Shown here one piece after another: positions 6,745 through 15,507 of a stretch of 64,000 bases of DNA (its first letter is position 1; the number at the start of each line of letters is the position of its first letter). Under the pieces are notes generated by a model, which saw only the letters and a list, made by a program, of their open reading frames with translations, had not been told where the DNA came from and did no database searches. Made by a program: the position numbers and the translations under genes. Source of the DNA: Geothrix campi (GTDB lineage: Bacteria; Acidobacteriota; Holophagae; Holophagales; Holophagaceae); the NCBI RefSeq assembly GCF_024609265.1, contig NZ_JANHMP010000001.1, positions 1,364,001 through 1,428,000 of the forward strand. Reading direction: 5' to 3'.

Positions 6745-8829
6745 CTACCGCCCGGAGTCCGCCGCCCTCGGCAGGGTCAGCGTGAAGCGGCTGCCGCGCT
6801 CCAGGGGTTGGTAGCGGGCGTCGCCGCCGTGGTCCTGGGCGATGCGGCGCACGATGGCAAGGCCCAGGCCGGTGCCTTTCCACTTGGTGGAGAAGTAGGG
6901 CTCGAAGAGGCGGTCGCGATCCGCCTCGGGCACGCCCGTGCCGTCGTCCTCCACGTCGAAGCGCAGGTTCCCATCCTCGCCGGTGAGCGACAGCAGCACC
7001 GCGCCCTGGCCATCCACGGCCGCCACGGCGTTGTCCACCAGGTTGATGAGCGCCCGCTTCACCATGTCACCGTCCCAGAGGACCCCCAGGGGCTCGAGCT
7101 GGAAGCGGATGGACCACTTGATGCCGGGGTGGTTCGGCTCGTAGAGGGCCAGCACCTGGCGCAGCAGCTCGGCGGGATCGCAGGGGGAGAACTGCGGCGA
7201 GGGCAGTCGGGCGAAGCGGCTGAAGCTGTCCACCAGCCGCGAGAGGCTGGCCACTTCGGTGAGGATGGTCTCGGCACCCTCCTGCACGGCCGTGAGATCC
7301 AGGCGCCCCTCGCGGGTGCGGCGCAGCAGGCGCTGGGCCGTGAGCTGGATGGGCGTGAGGGGGTTCTTCACCTCGTGGGCCATGCGGCGGGCCACCTCCT
7401 GCCAGGCGGCGCGCTTCTCGGCCTGGGCCAGCAGGGACAGGTCCTCCAGCACCGCCAGCACGCCGCCGCCCTGGAGCGGTTCGAGGATGGCCCGCACCGG
7501 GCGACCCTCGCCCTCGCCGCCCAGGCGCAGTTCCTCCTGCACGCCCCGCCCGGATTCCCGCACGGCGGCCAGCAGCTCGGGCAGACGGCCCAGCCGCGGC
7601 AGAGCGGCCACGGAGCTCCAGGAATCCTCTGAGGGATCGAACGATTCGAGGCCCATCCAGGTCTTGGCCGCGGCGTTGAAGGTGCGCAGCTCGCCGTCCT
7701 GTCGCCAGCTCATGACCCCCACCGGCAGGGCCGCCAGGATCTGGCCCAGGTAGGCCCGCTGCTGCTCCAGGCGGCTGGCCTGGGCTTCGATGGCCGCACG
7801 GTTGGTCTTGAGGTCCCGGATCATGGCGTTGAAGGTGCGGGCCAGGAAGGCCAGTTCATCCTCGCCCAGCTCCGGGAGCTGCACCTCCAGATCGCCGCTG
7901 CCCACGCGCTGGGCGGCCTTGGCCAGGGCCCGGATGGGCTCGCTCAGGGATTTCGCCAGGGCCAGGCCCGACCACACCGCGAAGAAGAGGGTCAGCAGCG
8001 TGAGGAAGAGGAAGGTGCTCTGGGGCAGGGTCTGGAGTGTGTCCCGCGCGGAGCGGATCTGCTGGCTCTCCCGGTACCGCTGCTCCAGCGCCAGCACGCG
8101 GTCGAGGGTCTCCCGCGGCATGAGGATGCCCACGGCCCAGGCGCCATCCCCCCGGGGCACGCGCCGCAGCAGCCAGAGGCCCTCGCGGGTCTCCTGCGTG
8201 CCCTCGGCCCCCAGGCCCGACAGATCCGGCGGTTCGAAGCCCGCCCGCAGGTCCATGGCCTTCACGCCATCGCCACCCCTGGCCCCCAGGAAGGCCACCA
8301 GGTCGAGGCCAGTCTCCGCCCGGATGGCGGGCGCCTCCGCCGAGGGCGAGTCCAGCAGGCGGCCCGCGCCGAAATCCAGGCGGGCCTTGGCCGCGGCCCG
8401 GAGATCTCCCGCCACTTTCTGGCCATCGCGGATGGCCACCTCGGTCTCGGGGCTGAACCAGCGTTCCACGTTCTTGTTGATGAAGTTCCGGCCCACCAGG
8501 AAGAGGATCAGGCTGGGCACGATGCCCACGATGAAGAGCGTGAGCACCATGCGGGTGCGCAGCCGGGAGCCCAGGATGCCGCTCTTCCGTTCGAAGTAGA
8601 GCTTGGCCAGGCTCCGGGCCACGATGAACAGCAGCGTCCCGATGGCCAGCACGTTGGCCAGGCCCAGCGCGATGAGGGCCCAGCGCGAGGGCGCGTCCAG
8701 CCCCCCCTCCGCGATGCGATTGCCCAGGGTCTTGTAGGCCAGGATGATCATGGTGATCAGGACGGCCAGGCCCACGGCCACGTACAGGCGCGTCAGCTCG
8801 GGATGGCGTTTGGGATGGGGGGTTGGCAT
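6745..8829 (-). CDS. NtrY-like membrane sensor histidine kinase
   Basis: A 694-residue kinase. Two N-terminal hydrophobic segments (VAVGLAVLITMIILAY and LIALGLANVLAIGTLLFIVA) and a third near GIVPSLILFLVG precede a periplasmic or extracytoplasmic sensor region of about 180 residues. A further membrane segment (STFLFLTLLTLFFAVWSGL) leads into a HAMP domain, then a PAS domain, then the HisKA box with the phosphorylated His in AHEVKNPLTP. The HATPase has N (LINLVDNAV), G1 (DDGTGVP) and G2 (GTGLGLAI) boxes. The order matches NtrY. No NtrX-type response regulator is adjacent, so its partner must be elsewhere. The GTG at 8832 is an alternative start. Confidence 0.93.
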   Translation of the reverse strand: MPTPHPKRHPELTRLYVAVGLAVLITMIILAYKTLGNRIAEGGLDAPSRWALIALGLANVLAIGTLLFIVARSLAKLYFERKSGILGSRLRTRMVLTLFIVGIVPSLILFLVGRNFINKNVERWFSPETEVAIRDGQKVAGDLRAAAKARLDFGAGRLLDSPSAEAPAIRAETGLDLVAFLGARGGDGVKAMDLRAGFEPPDLSGLGAEGTQETREGLWLLRRVPRGDGAWAVGILMPRETLDRVLALEQRYRESQQIRSARDTLQTLPQSTFLFLTLLTLFFAVWSGLALAKSLSEPIRALAKAAQRVGSGDLEVQLPELGEDELAFLARTFNAMIRDLKTNRAAIEAQASRLEQQRAYLGQILAALPVGVMSWRQDGELRTFNAAAKTWMGLESFDPSEDSWSSVAALPRLGRLPELLAAVRESGRGVQEELRLGGEGEGRPVRAILEPLQGGGVLAVLEDLSLLAQAEKRAAWQEVARRMAHEVKNPLTPIQLTAQRLLRRTREGRLDLTAVQEGAETILTEVASLSRLVDSFSRFARLPSPQFSPCDPAELLRQVLALYEPNHPGIKWSIRFQLEPLGVLWDGDMVKRALINLVDNAVAAVDGQGAVLLSLTGEDGNLRFDVEDDGTGVPEADRDRLFEPYFSTKWKGTGLGLAIVRRIAQDHGGDARYQPLERGSRFTLTLPRAADSGR

Positions 8830-8868
8830 CACCAGCAGGCTATCCTGGATGATCTGGGAAGGGCAGTG

Positions 8869-10092
8869 ATGGAGACGGATTCAGCCGCGAGCAGGGCCTT
8901 CCTGGCCGACCTCGCCCCGGTGGAGGATGCGGCCTGGGATGAGGTCGAGACCGCCTCCGGGCGGCGCCCTCGGCTGTCGGCGGAGTTCTGGACCTCCCGC
9001 CAGCGGCAGGCCGCCAACCTCCACGAGATCTCGTACCGGGCCTGCTACAAGCCCCAGCTGCCCCGGCACTTCATCGAGCGCCTCACCCTGCCCGGCGAGC
9101 GGGTGTACGACCCCTTCAGCGGCCGGGGCACCACCGCCCTGGAAGCGGCGCTCATGGGCCGCCGCGTGGCCGCCAACGATCTGAACCCCCTGTCGCGCAT
9201 GCTGGCCGAACCCCGCCTCACCCCCCCCGATCCCGCCGCCGTGGCCGAGCGGCTGGCGGAGATCCCGCGCACGGGCGAGGCAGATGGCGTGGACCTGGCC
9301 ATGTTCTTCCACCCGGCCACGGAAGCGGAAATCCGCGGTCTGCGGAGCTGGTGCCTCGACCGCTCGGCCAGCGGTCGGCTCGATGCCCTGGACGCGTGGA
9401 TCCGCATGGTGGCCACCAACCGCCTGACCGGCCACAGCCCGGGGTTCTTCTCGGTCTACACCCTGCCCCCCAACCAGGCCGTCAGCGCCGGGAAGCAGCG
9501 CCTGATCAACGAGAAGCGGAACCAGGTCCCGCCCTACCGCGACACCCACGCCCTCATCCTGAAGAAGACCCGGCAGCTGCTCGCCGGCCTGGAGCCCATC
9601 GCCCTGCGGAACCTGACCGAAGCGGCGCAGGATGCCTGCTTCCTCACCGGTGATGCCCGCGCCACGCCGGCCCTTGAGGACGGCTCGGTGGCCCTCACCG
9701 TCACCTCACCGCCCTTCCTCGACGTGGTGGACTACGTGGGCGACAACTGGCTGCGCTGCTGGTTCAACGGCCTGGACGCCGAAGCCATCGGCCGCGGCCT
9801 CAGCACCCATCGCACGGTGGAAGCCTGGTCCCAGGCCATGGGCGAGGTCTTCGCGGAACTGCATCGCGTCACGCAGCCCGGCGGCTTCGTGGCTTTCGAG
9901 GTGGGCGAGGTGCGCGGCGGCAAGCTGAAGCTCGACGAAATCGCCCTACCCCTGGGCCTGGCCGCGGGCTTCCGCGCCCACGGTGTGCTGGTGAACCGCC
10001 AGACCTTCACCAAGACCGCCCACATCTGGGGCGTGGACAACAACGGCAAGGGCACCAACAGCAACCGCATCGTGCTGTTCGAAAAGGCCTGA
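8869..10092 (+). CDS. DNA methyltransferase, probably N4-cytosine or N6-adenine type
   Basis: A 407-residue AdoMet-dependent DNA methylase. Motif I (DPFSGRGTT, Phe at about residue 83) binds AdoMet, and VAANDLNPLSRM contains the acidic residue after it. The catalytic motif IV is TSPPF at about residue 279; the SPP[YF] form is more usual in N4-cytosine enzymes than the DPP[YFW] of N6-adenine enzymes. About 190 residues lie between the motifs, which would hold the target-recognition domain. No restriction endonuclease gene is adjacent, so it looks like an orphan methylase. I chose the ATG at 8869 because earlier starts overlap the divergent kinase gene. Confidence 0.88.
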   Translation: METDSAASRAFLADLAPVEDAAWDEVETASGRRPRLSAEFWTSRQRQAANLHEISYRACYKPQLPRHFIERLTLPGERVYDPFSGRGTTALEAALMGRRVAANDLNPLSRMLAEPRLTPPDPAAVAERLAEIPRTGEADGVDLAMFFHPATEAEIRGLRSWCLDRSASGRLDALDAWIRMVATNRLTGHSPGFFSVYTLPPNQAVSAGKQRLINEKRNQVPPYRDTHALILKKTRQLLAGLEPIALRNLTEAAQDACFLTGDARATPALEDGSVALTVTSPPFLDVVDYVGDNWLRCWFNGLDAEAIGRGLSTHRTVEAWSQAMGEVFAELHRVTQPGGFVAFEVGEVRGGKLKLDEIALPLGLAAGFRAHGVLVNRQTFTKTAHIWGVDNNGKGTNSNRIVLFEKA

Positions 10093-10146
10093 ATGGCCTG
10101 CCCTATGCGGGCTTGCGGCAGCCCGGAAAGGCCCGACCTTCTTTGA

Positions 10147-11922
10147 ATGCACTCTGCTCATGGGGAGGTGGGGTTGGGTCTCAAAGTCTTGTTGGTCTAT
10201 CCGGAAATGCCCCCCACGTACTGGAGCATGCGCTACGCCCTCCCCTTCATCGGCAAGAAGGCGGTCTTCCCTCCCCTGGGCCTGCTCACCGTGGCGGCTA
10301 TGTTGCCGGCGGAGGCCGAGGTCTCCCTGGTGGATCTGAATGTCGAGCCACTGCAGGAAGCCGCCGTGGCCGCTGCCGACCTCGTCTTCATCTCCGCCAT
10401 GATTGTCCAAAAGGAATCCATGGCGCAGGTCGTCCGGCTCTGCAACGACCTCGGCACGCCGGTGGTGGCCGGGGGGCCCTACCCCACCAGCTGCCACGAC
10501 CAGATCCAGGGGGTGGACCACTTCGTGCTGAACGAGGCGGAGGTCACGCTGCCCCTCTTCCTGCACGACTACGCCCGGGGCGAGGCCAAGCCCCTGTACG
10601 CCAGCACGGAACGCCCCGACCTCACGCGCACGCCCGCGCCCCGCTTCGACCTGGTGCGGCGGAAGGACTACGCGGAGATGGCCCTGCAGTTCTCCCGTGG
10701 CTGCCCGTTCGACTGTGAGTTCTGCGACATCATCGAATTGTTCGGCCGTCGCCCCCGCACCAAGACGCCGGCGCAGTTCCTCCACGAGATGGATCTCCTC
10801 TACCAGCAGGGCTGGCGCGGCCCCCTCTTCCTGGTGGACGACAACTTCATCGGGAACCGTCGCGAGGTGAAGGCCCTGCTGGCCGAACTGATCGTCTGGC
10901 AGCGGCAGCGGCATCATCCCTTCTCGTTCTTCACGGAGGCCAGCCTCGACCTGGCGAGCGACGAGCCCCTGATGGATCTGATGGCCCAGGCCGGGTTCAA
11001 CATGGTGTTCCTGGGCATCGAGACGCCCGATCTCTGCGCCCTGCAGGCCGCGGGGAAGAAGCAGAACCTCAAGGGCGACATGCTCGCCAGCATCCGGAAG
11101 ATCCAGCGCAAGGGCATGGAGGTCTCCGGCGGCTTCATCGTGGGCTTCGACAGCGATGCCGGCGACATCTTCGAGCGCCAGGTGCGGTTCATCCAGGAGG
11201 CCGGCATTCCCACAGCCATGGTGGGCCTCCTCACCGCCCTGCCCGAGACCCGCCTCCACCGCCGCCTCAAGGCAGAGGGCCGCCTCACCGGAGACTCCGG
11301 CGGGGGCAACAACACCCATGATCTGCGCCTCAACTTCCTGCCGAAGATGGACCCGCGGAAGCTCATCGACGGCTACAAGCGCATCCTCGCGGAGATCTAC
11401 CATCCGGATCGCTACTTCGAGCGCTGCCTGAAGCTGCTGAAGACCCTGCAACCGCACCGAGTCTCGCGCCGGAAACTCCACGTCATGGAGCTCCGGGCCT
11501 TCGTCCGGTCCCTCGTCGTCCAGACCTTCTCGCGCTATGGCTGGGCCTACTGGCGCTTCCTGGCGCAGGGCTTCTTCGCCCGGCCCCTCATGGTGCCCGA
11601 GACTGTCACTCTGGCTGTCAAAGGCCACCACTACTTCAAAATGACCCGGAGCCTGCTGGAGCTGGAGAGCTTCAAGGCCAGCCTCCACGAATGGGCCCAG
11701 ACCTTCGAGGCGCGCCTGCAGACAGTCGCCGCCCAGGACTTCCCGCAGCGGCTCGCCGAACTCAGGGCCTTCCGCGACCGGGCGCTGAGCCAGATGCAGG
11801 CCCGGTACCAGCGCCTGCCCAGGGATTTCCGCGCCTACGCCGACGACGCCGTGGCCGCCTTCCGGGCCAGCCTGGAGGAAAATCTCTCGCGCTTCGCCCA
11901 TGAGGTCCCGGTCCAGGGCTGA
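10147..11922 (+). CDS. B12-binding radical SAM protein (DUF4070 type)
   Basis: A 591-residue enzyme with an N-terminal cobalamin-binding-like Rossmann domain (about residues 12-140), a radical-SAM domain with the CPFDCEFC cluster motif (Cx3Cx2C), and a C-terminal region with FLGIETPDLCALQAAGKKQN, which resembles DUF4070 proteins. Families of this architecture include hopanoid methylases (HpnP) and several methyltransferases of unknown substrate. I cannot assign the substrate from sequence alone. The last 130 residues are rich in Arg/Ala helices. The ATG at 10147 lacks a good Shine-Dalgarno; a TTG at 10174 preceded by GGGGAGG is possible. Confidence 0.88.
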   Translation: MHSAHGEVGLGLKVLLVYPEMPPTYWSMRYALPFIGKKAVFPPLGLLTVAAMLPAEAEVSLVDLNVEPLQEAAVAAADLVFISAMIVQKESMAQVVRLCNDLGTPVVAGGPYPTSCHDQIQGVDHFVLNEAEVTLPLFLHDYARGEAKPLYASTERPDLTRTPAPRFDLVRRKDYAEMALQFSRGCPFDCEFCDIIELFGRRPRTKTPAQFLHEMDLLYQQGWRGPLFLVDDNFIGNRREVKALLAELIVWQRQRHHPFSFFTEASLDLASDEPLMDLMAQAGFNMVFLGIETPDLCALQAAGKKQNLKGDMLASIRKIQRKGMEVSGGFIVGFDSDAGDIFERQVRFIQEAGIPTAMVGLLTALPETRLHRRLKAEGRLTGDSGGGNNTHDLRLNFLPKMDPRKLIDGYKRILAEIYHPDRYFERCLKLLKTLQPHRVSRRKLHVMELRAFVRSLVVQTFSRYGWAYWRFLAQGFFARPLMVPETVTLAVKGHHYFKMTRSLLELESFKASLHEWAQTFEARLQTVAAQDFPQRLAELRAFRDRALSQMQARYQRLPRDFRAYADDAVAAFRASLEENLSRFAHEVPVQG

Positions 11923-12218
11923 CTCGCCTGATCCGCCCTCGCAGGCTCTGGCCGCCGCCGCTCATATCGCATCGGCCCGTAACAACCCCATGGACAAAGT
12001 AAAAAACAGACATTGAATTTTATTTCGACGCATTGACTCGTCGTCGCAACAACCCATGTTGGAAGACCGCCTCCGGGGGGTCCAGGTTCGTCTGGGCCGT
12101 ACCTTCGAGGGGCGCCGCACTGCAGCTTCCCTGAGTGGGCGGCTGGTCGAATTTTTGTGTCTGGAGGACGTTCGCCGCCCCAGACGATCGAATCACCACA
12201 TCCACAAGGAGGGGTTCC

Positions 12219-12683
12219 ATGAAGACACGCATCCTGGCCGTATCCACGCTGGCGCTGGCCTTTGCCGCGTTCGCCCCACCCGCCCTCGCCAAGGACGGCA
12301 AGAAGGCCGGCACCGCCGTCCTGCTTCCCGCCGGTGACATCAAGTGGACCGACGTGCCTGATTTCCAGGGTGTGCAGATGGCCATCCTCGAGGGGGATCC
12401 CACCAAGGGGGCGGGCCACTTCCTGATCAAGCTCAAGGATGGATTCGTCGCACCCCTGCACCACCACACCTCCGACCACTTCGCCACGGTGCTCTCGGGC
12501 ACCCTGTCCTTCACCGTCGATGGCAAGGAGACCCTGCTGCCGGCGGGCTCCTTCTTCGTGTTCAAGGGGAAGAAGGAACACATCACCAAGTGCGTGCCCG
12601 GCGCCGATTGCGTGCTTTCCGTGGATGTCCGCGGGAAGTGGGACGTGGTGCCGGAAGAAGCCGAATCCGCGGCGAAGAAATAG
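12219..12683 (+). CDS. secreted cupin-domain protein
   Basis: A 154-residue exported protein. Residues 1-24 are a signal peptide (KTR, hydrophobic core, cleavage near ALA-KDG). The rest is one cupin fold: the first metal motif contains LHHHTSDHFATVLSG, and the second block is LLPAGSFFVFKGKKEHITKC. The function is unknown; it resembles DUF4437-like or anti-sigma ChrR-type cupins in general form. A strong AAGGAGG site (about 12205-12211) supports the ATG at 12219. The 296-bp region upstream (11923-12218) holds an AT-rich patch at about 11990-12030, probably its promoter. It is followed closely by the MBL-fold gene. Confidence 0.85.
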   Translation: MKTRILAVSTLALAFAAFAPPALAKDGKKAGTAVLLPAGDIKWTDVPDFQGVQMAILEGDPTKGAGHFLIKLKDGFVAPLHHHTSDHFATVLSGTLSFTVDGKETLLPAGSFFVFKGKKEHITKCVPGADCVLSVDVRGKWDVVPEEAESAAKK

Positions 12684-12718
12684 TCCGATTCGATTCCATC
12701 GGACCCCCGAGGCCTGCC

Positions 12719-13444
12719 ATGACCACCCGCGTTGACGAAATCGCCGACGGCATTTTCCGCATCAGCACCTCGATCGCCATCCCCGCCATCCCAGGTGGTT
12801 TCACCTTCAACCAGATCCTCATCCGGGACGCAGCGCCCCTGTTGTTCCATACGGGCCTGCGCAGCCTCTTCGAGGCGACCCGGACCGCCATCGAGCGGGT
12901 GCTGCCGGTCTCCTCGCTGCGCTACCTGGGGTACTCCCACTTCGAAGCCGACGAGTGCGGAGCCATGAATGACTTCCTCGCCGTGGCCCCTGCGGCCGTC
13001 CCTCTATGCAGCCGGGTGAGCGCCCTGGTGTCCATGGGGGACATGGCCGACCGGCCGCCCCGCGCCATGGCGGATGGAGAGGAACTGGACCTGGGGCGCC
13101 ATCGGGTCCAGTGGCTGGACACGCCCCACGTGCCCCACGGGTGGGATGCGGGCCTCCTCTGGGTATCCACGGCCCGCACGCTCTTCTGCGGCGACCTGTT
13201 CACCCAGCCCGGTGCTGAGCTCCCGCCGGTCACCGAAGGGGACATCCTCGGCCCCAGCGAGGCCATGCGCGCGGGCATGGACTACTACGCCTGCCAGGAC
13301 AAGGCCCGGGCCACCCTGGCCCGCCTGGCGGAACTGCGGCCCCATACCCTCGCCACCATGCACGGCAGCTCCTTCCGCGGCGACGGAGCCGCCCTGCTGC
13401 AGGCCCTCTCCATGACGTTGGCACAACCGACAGGCGTCCACTGA
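12719..13444 (+). CDS. metallo-beta-lactamase-fold (ODP/flavodiiron-like) protein lacking flavodoxin
   Basis: A 241-residue MBL-fold protein of the oxygen-binding di-iron type. The ligand pattern is that of flavodiiron proteins rather than of lactamases: HFEAD (H-x-E-x-D), the HVPHGWD region, CGDLFTQ (the bridging Asp) and MHGSSFRGDG (the last His). It stops after the di-iron domain, with no flavodoxin, so electrons must come from a separate protein. Its role could be O2 or NO reduction, or sensing as in ODP-fold chemotaxis proteins. It starts 35 bp after the cupin gene and probably shares its transcript. Confidence 0.85.
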   Translation: MTTRVDEIADGIFRISTSIAIPAIPGGFTFNQILIRDAAPLLFHTGLRSLFEATRTAIERVLPVSSLRYLGYSHFEADECGAMNDFLAVAPAAVPLCSRVSALVSMGDMADRPPRAMADGEELDLGRHRVQWLDTPHVPHGWDAGLLWVSTARTLFCGDLFTQPGAELPPVTEGDILGPSEAMRAGMDYYACQDKARATLARLAELRPHTLATMHGSSFRGDGAALLQALSMTLAQPTGVH

Positions 13445-13511
13445 GCACGGAGGCGCAGCACGCCCGTATCAGGCCGGGCAAGCACAGGTCTGAAGGCAGG
13501 CACGCAGCGCG

Positions 13512-13553
13512 CCCGCAGATCCCTGCCACGCATGCATGGCAGGGATCTGCGGG
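13512..13553. terminator. strong bidirectional hairpin terminator
   Basis: Perfect 17-bp arms (13512-13528 and 13537-13553, CCCGCAGATCCCTGCCA and its complement) with an 8-base loop. It lies between the converging MBL-fold gene (end 13444) and the OmpW-like gene (end 13559), where it can end both transcripts. Confidence 0.75.
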
Positions 13554-13558
13554 GGCTA

Positions 13559-14173
13559 TCAGAACCGGTAACCGACGCCCACGCCGTAGAGCATGGGATC
13601 CACCTTCACGGTCGTAACCTTGGCGCCGGTGGCGGCGACCTTCACGTCGCTCCGGATCTGCACATATTTCACATCGAGATTGATGTAGCAGTTCTTGGCC
13701 ACCTTGAAGTCCACGCCGGCCTGCGCGGCAAGACCCACACTGCTCTTATCCAGGTCCAGCGCACCATCCGCCAGCTTCACGTCGGAGATGAGGGTCAGGT
13801 TCAGGCCCGCGCCGATGTAGGGATTCACGGACCGGCCCGGGAGGAAGTGCCACTGCGCCGTGAGGGTCGGCGGCAGCTCCTTGAAGGTGCCGATCTTGGT
13901 GCCCAAAAGGGTGACGTCGTGCTCCTGGGGCACCGTGAGCACCAGCTCCGCGGCGAGATTTGGGCTGAAGAAGTAGCTGAAGTCCACCTCGGGGATGGTC
14001 TTCGAGCTGACGTGAATGGCGTCCGCCGGGAGGCCGGAGGCCGCGTCGGACTTGTCGGCGGGCTGGAGGGAGACGGCGCGCAGGCGCACCATCCACGGGC
14101 CCTCCTGGGCCTGGAGCGGGGCAGAGCTCAGCAGCCCGGCAACCAGGGCCACCGGCAGGATGAGGGATTTCAT
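13559..14173 (-). CDS. OmpW-family outer-membrane beta-barrel protein
   Basis: A 204-residue exported beta-barrel. Residues 1-23 form a signal peptide (KSLILPVALVAGLL, then QAQ). The mature part shows alternating beta-strands with the OmpW features WMVRLRAVSLQPADKSD, the PTLTAQWHFLP strand, NPYIGAGLNLTLI, and the terminal aromatic residue (GVGYRF) needed for barrel insertion. OmpW proteins are small eight-stranded barrels for hydrophobic molecules. The ATG at 14173 is preceded by AAGGAGA; the longer open frame upstream is not conserved. Confidence 0.92.
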   Translation of the reverse strand: MKSLILPVALVAGLLSSAPLQAQEGPWMVRLRAVSLQPADKSDAASGLPADAIHVSSKTIPEVDFSYFFSPNLAAELVLTVPQEHDVTLLGTKIGTFKELPPTLTAQWHFLPGRSVNPYIGAGLNLTLISDVKLADGALDLDKSSVGLAAQAGVDFKVAKNCYINLDVKYVQIRSDVKVAATGAKVTTVKVDPMLYGVGVGYRF

Positions 14174-14299
14174 GGGACATCTCCTTGGCATCGCCCCGGA
14201 AGCGGGGCATGGGACACAAAGGCCCCCCGCCCCGCCACGGGACGGGGAGCCCGGTTCAAGCGCAGTGGATCTGGTCAGTTCAGGCAGGGCCGAGGGTGA

Positions 14300-14440
14300 A
14301 AAACCTCCACGAAGCACACGAAGAAAAACGCAGAGGCCACGAAGGCGGGCACGGACATTCCGGCTCAGGACATCCGGGCCCGCGAAGGGATGTCCGGGGT
14401 GGGTCGAGCTCCCTTCGCGTCATTCGTGGTGAGCTTTTCC
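14300..14440. repeat. structured intergenic repeat of CACGAAG type
   Basis: Outer segments CACGAAGCACACGAAG and, inverted, CATTCGTGGTGAGC flank an inner hairpin GGACATCC...GGATGTCC and the pair CGCGAAGGG...CCCTTCGCG. It lies in the 297-bp gap between the OmpW-like gene and cydB. No gene is visible here. It may act as a terminator of cydAB or be a mobile palindromic element. Confidence 0.5.
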
Positions 14441-14470
14441 TGGCCTGGATTCGCCGATAAGCAGGCGGTT

Positions 14471-15496
14471 TCAATACGCTGGGCCACGTTCGATACTCTC
14501 CGCCGTGACCGTGTCCCGGAACGTCAGGTACACCCACAGCTGGTAGCCGATCACCACGGGCAGGAAGCAGAGCACCACGCCCAGCATGATCTTCAGCGTC
14601 AGCGGGCTCGAGGCGGCGTTGAAGGCCGTCACCGAGGCCGCGGGATCGAGGCTCGAGGGCAGCAGGTTGGGGAAGAGCCCCGCCACGCCGAAGAGCACGG
14701 CGCCCAGGATGAGGGCCGAGGAGGCGAACCAGGCCTTCCACCAGGCGCCCTGCGCCGCGAAGACCCGCGTCAGCAGCAGGCCCGCGACGGCCAGCAGGGG
14801 CAGGACGAGGAGGACGGGCTTCGCCAGCACGTTCTGCCAGAGCCGCGTGCTGAACCAGGTCAGGACGAGGAAGGCCACGGCCACGACGGCCTCCACCAGC
14901 CACAGGGAGGTGGCCATCCGGCCGGCCCGCGCCTGCAGCTCGCCCTCGGTGCGGGAGGTCAGCCACAGGGCGCCATGTACGGCGAAGATCAGCACGAAGA
15001 GCACGCCGCCGAGCAGGCCGTAGGGGTTCAGCAGCGTGAGCAGGTTGCCGTGGAAGAGGCCCGCGGCGTCCAGGGGCAGGCCCTTGAAGATGTTGGCGAA
15101 GGCCACGCCCAGCAGCACCGCGGGCAGGAAGGAGCCCGCCACCAGGCAGGCGTCCCAGGTGGCGCGCCAGCGGGCGCTGTCCACCTTGCCCCGGAACTCG
15201 AAGGCCACGCCCCGCAGGATGAGTGCGAAGAGCAGCAGCATCAGCGGCGTGTAGAGGCCCGAGAACATGATGGCGTAGGCCCGGGGGAAGGCCGCGAAGG
15301 TCACGCCGCCCGCCGTGATGAGCCACACCTCATTGCCGTCCCAGAAGGGCCCCATGGCGTTCACGAGGATGCGCTTGTCGGTTTCGTCCTTCGCCAGGAA
15401 AGGGAACAGCGTACCCAGCCCCAGGTCGAAGCCGTCGAGCATGAAGTAGACGGCCCAGGCCACGCCCCAGATCACGAACCAGATGGATTCCAGCAT
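14471..15496 (-). CDS. cydB: cytochrome bd ubiquinol oxidase subunit II
   Basis: A polytopic membrane subunit of the high-affinity bd oxidase, which reduces O2 with quinol electrons. It has the usual start MLESIWFVIWGVAWAVYFML, the DGFDLGLG motif of CydB and several long hydrophobic helices over 341 residues. I chose the ATG at 15496, which has GGAGG upstream, over the GTG at 15511 that overlaps the cydA stop. It follows cydA directly, and cydX is not apparent downstream. It forms a unit with cydA and the Rrf2 regulator gene. Confidence 0.96.
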   Translation of the reverse strand: MLESIWFVIWGVAWAVYFMLDGFDLGLGTLFPFLAKDETDKRILVNAMGPFWDGNEVWLITAGGVTFAAFPRAYAIMFSGLYTPLMLLLFALILRGVAFEFRGKVDSARWRATWDACLVAGSFLPAVLLGVAFANIFKGLPLDAAGLFHGNLLTLLNPYGLLGGVLFVLIFAVHGALWLTSRTEGELQARAGRMATSLWLVEAVVAVAFLVLTWFSTRLWQNVLAKPVLLVLPLLAVAGLLLTRVFAAQGAWWKAWFASSALILGAVLFGVAGLFPNLLPSSLDPAASVTAFNAASSPLTLKIMLGVVLCFLPVVIGYQLWVYLTFRDTVTAESIERGPAY

Positions 15497-15507
15497 GGTC
15501 GCCTCCC

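Noticed and set aside
9946-11901. 651-residue open frame antisense to the radical-SAM gene
   Set aside because: Shadow of a clear gene; no motif and skewed composition.
12020-12940. 306-residue open frame antisense to the cupin and MBL-fold genes
   Set aside because: Shadow of two genes with good starts and signal peptide or metal motifs.
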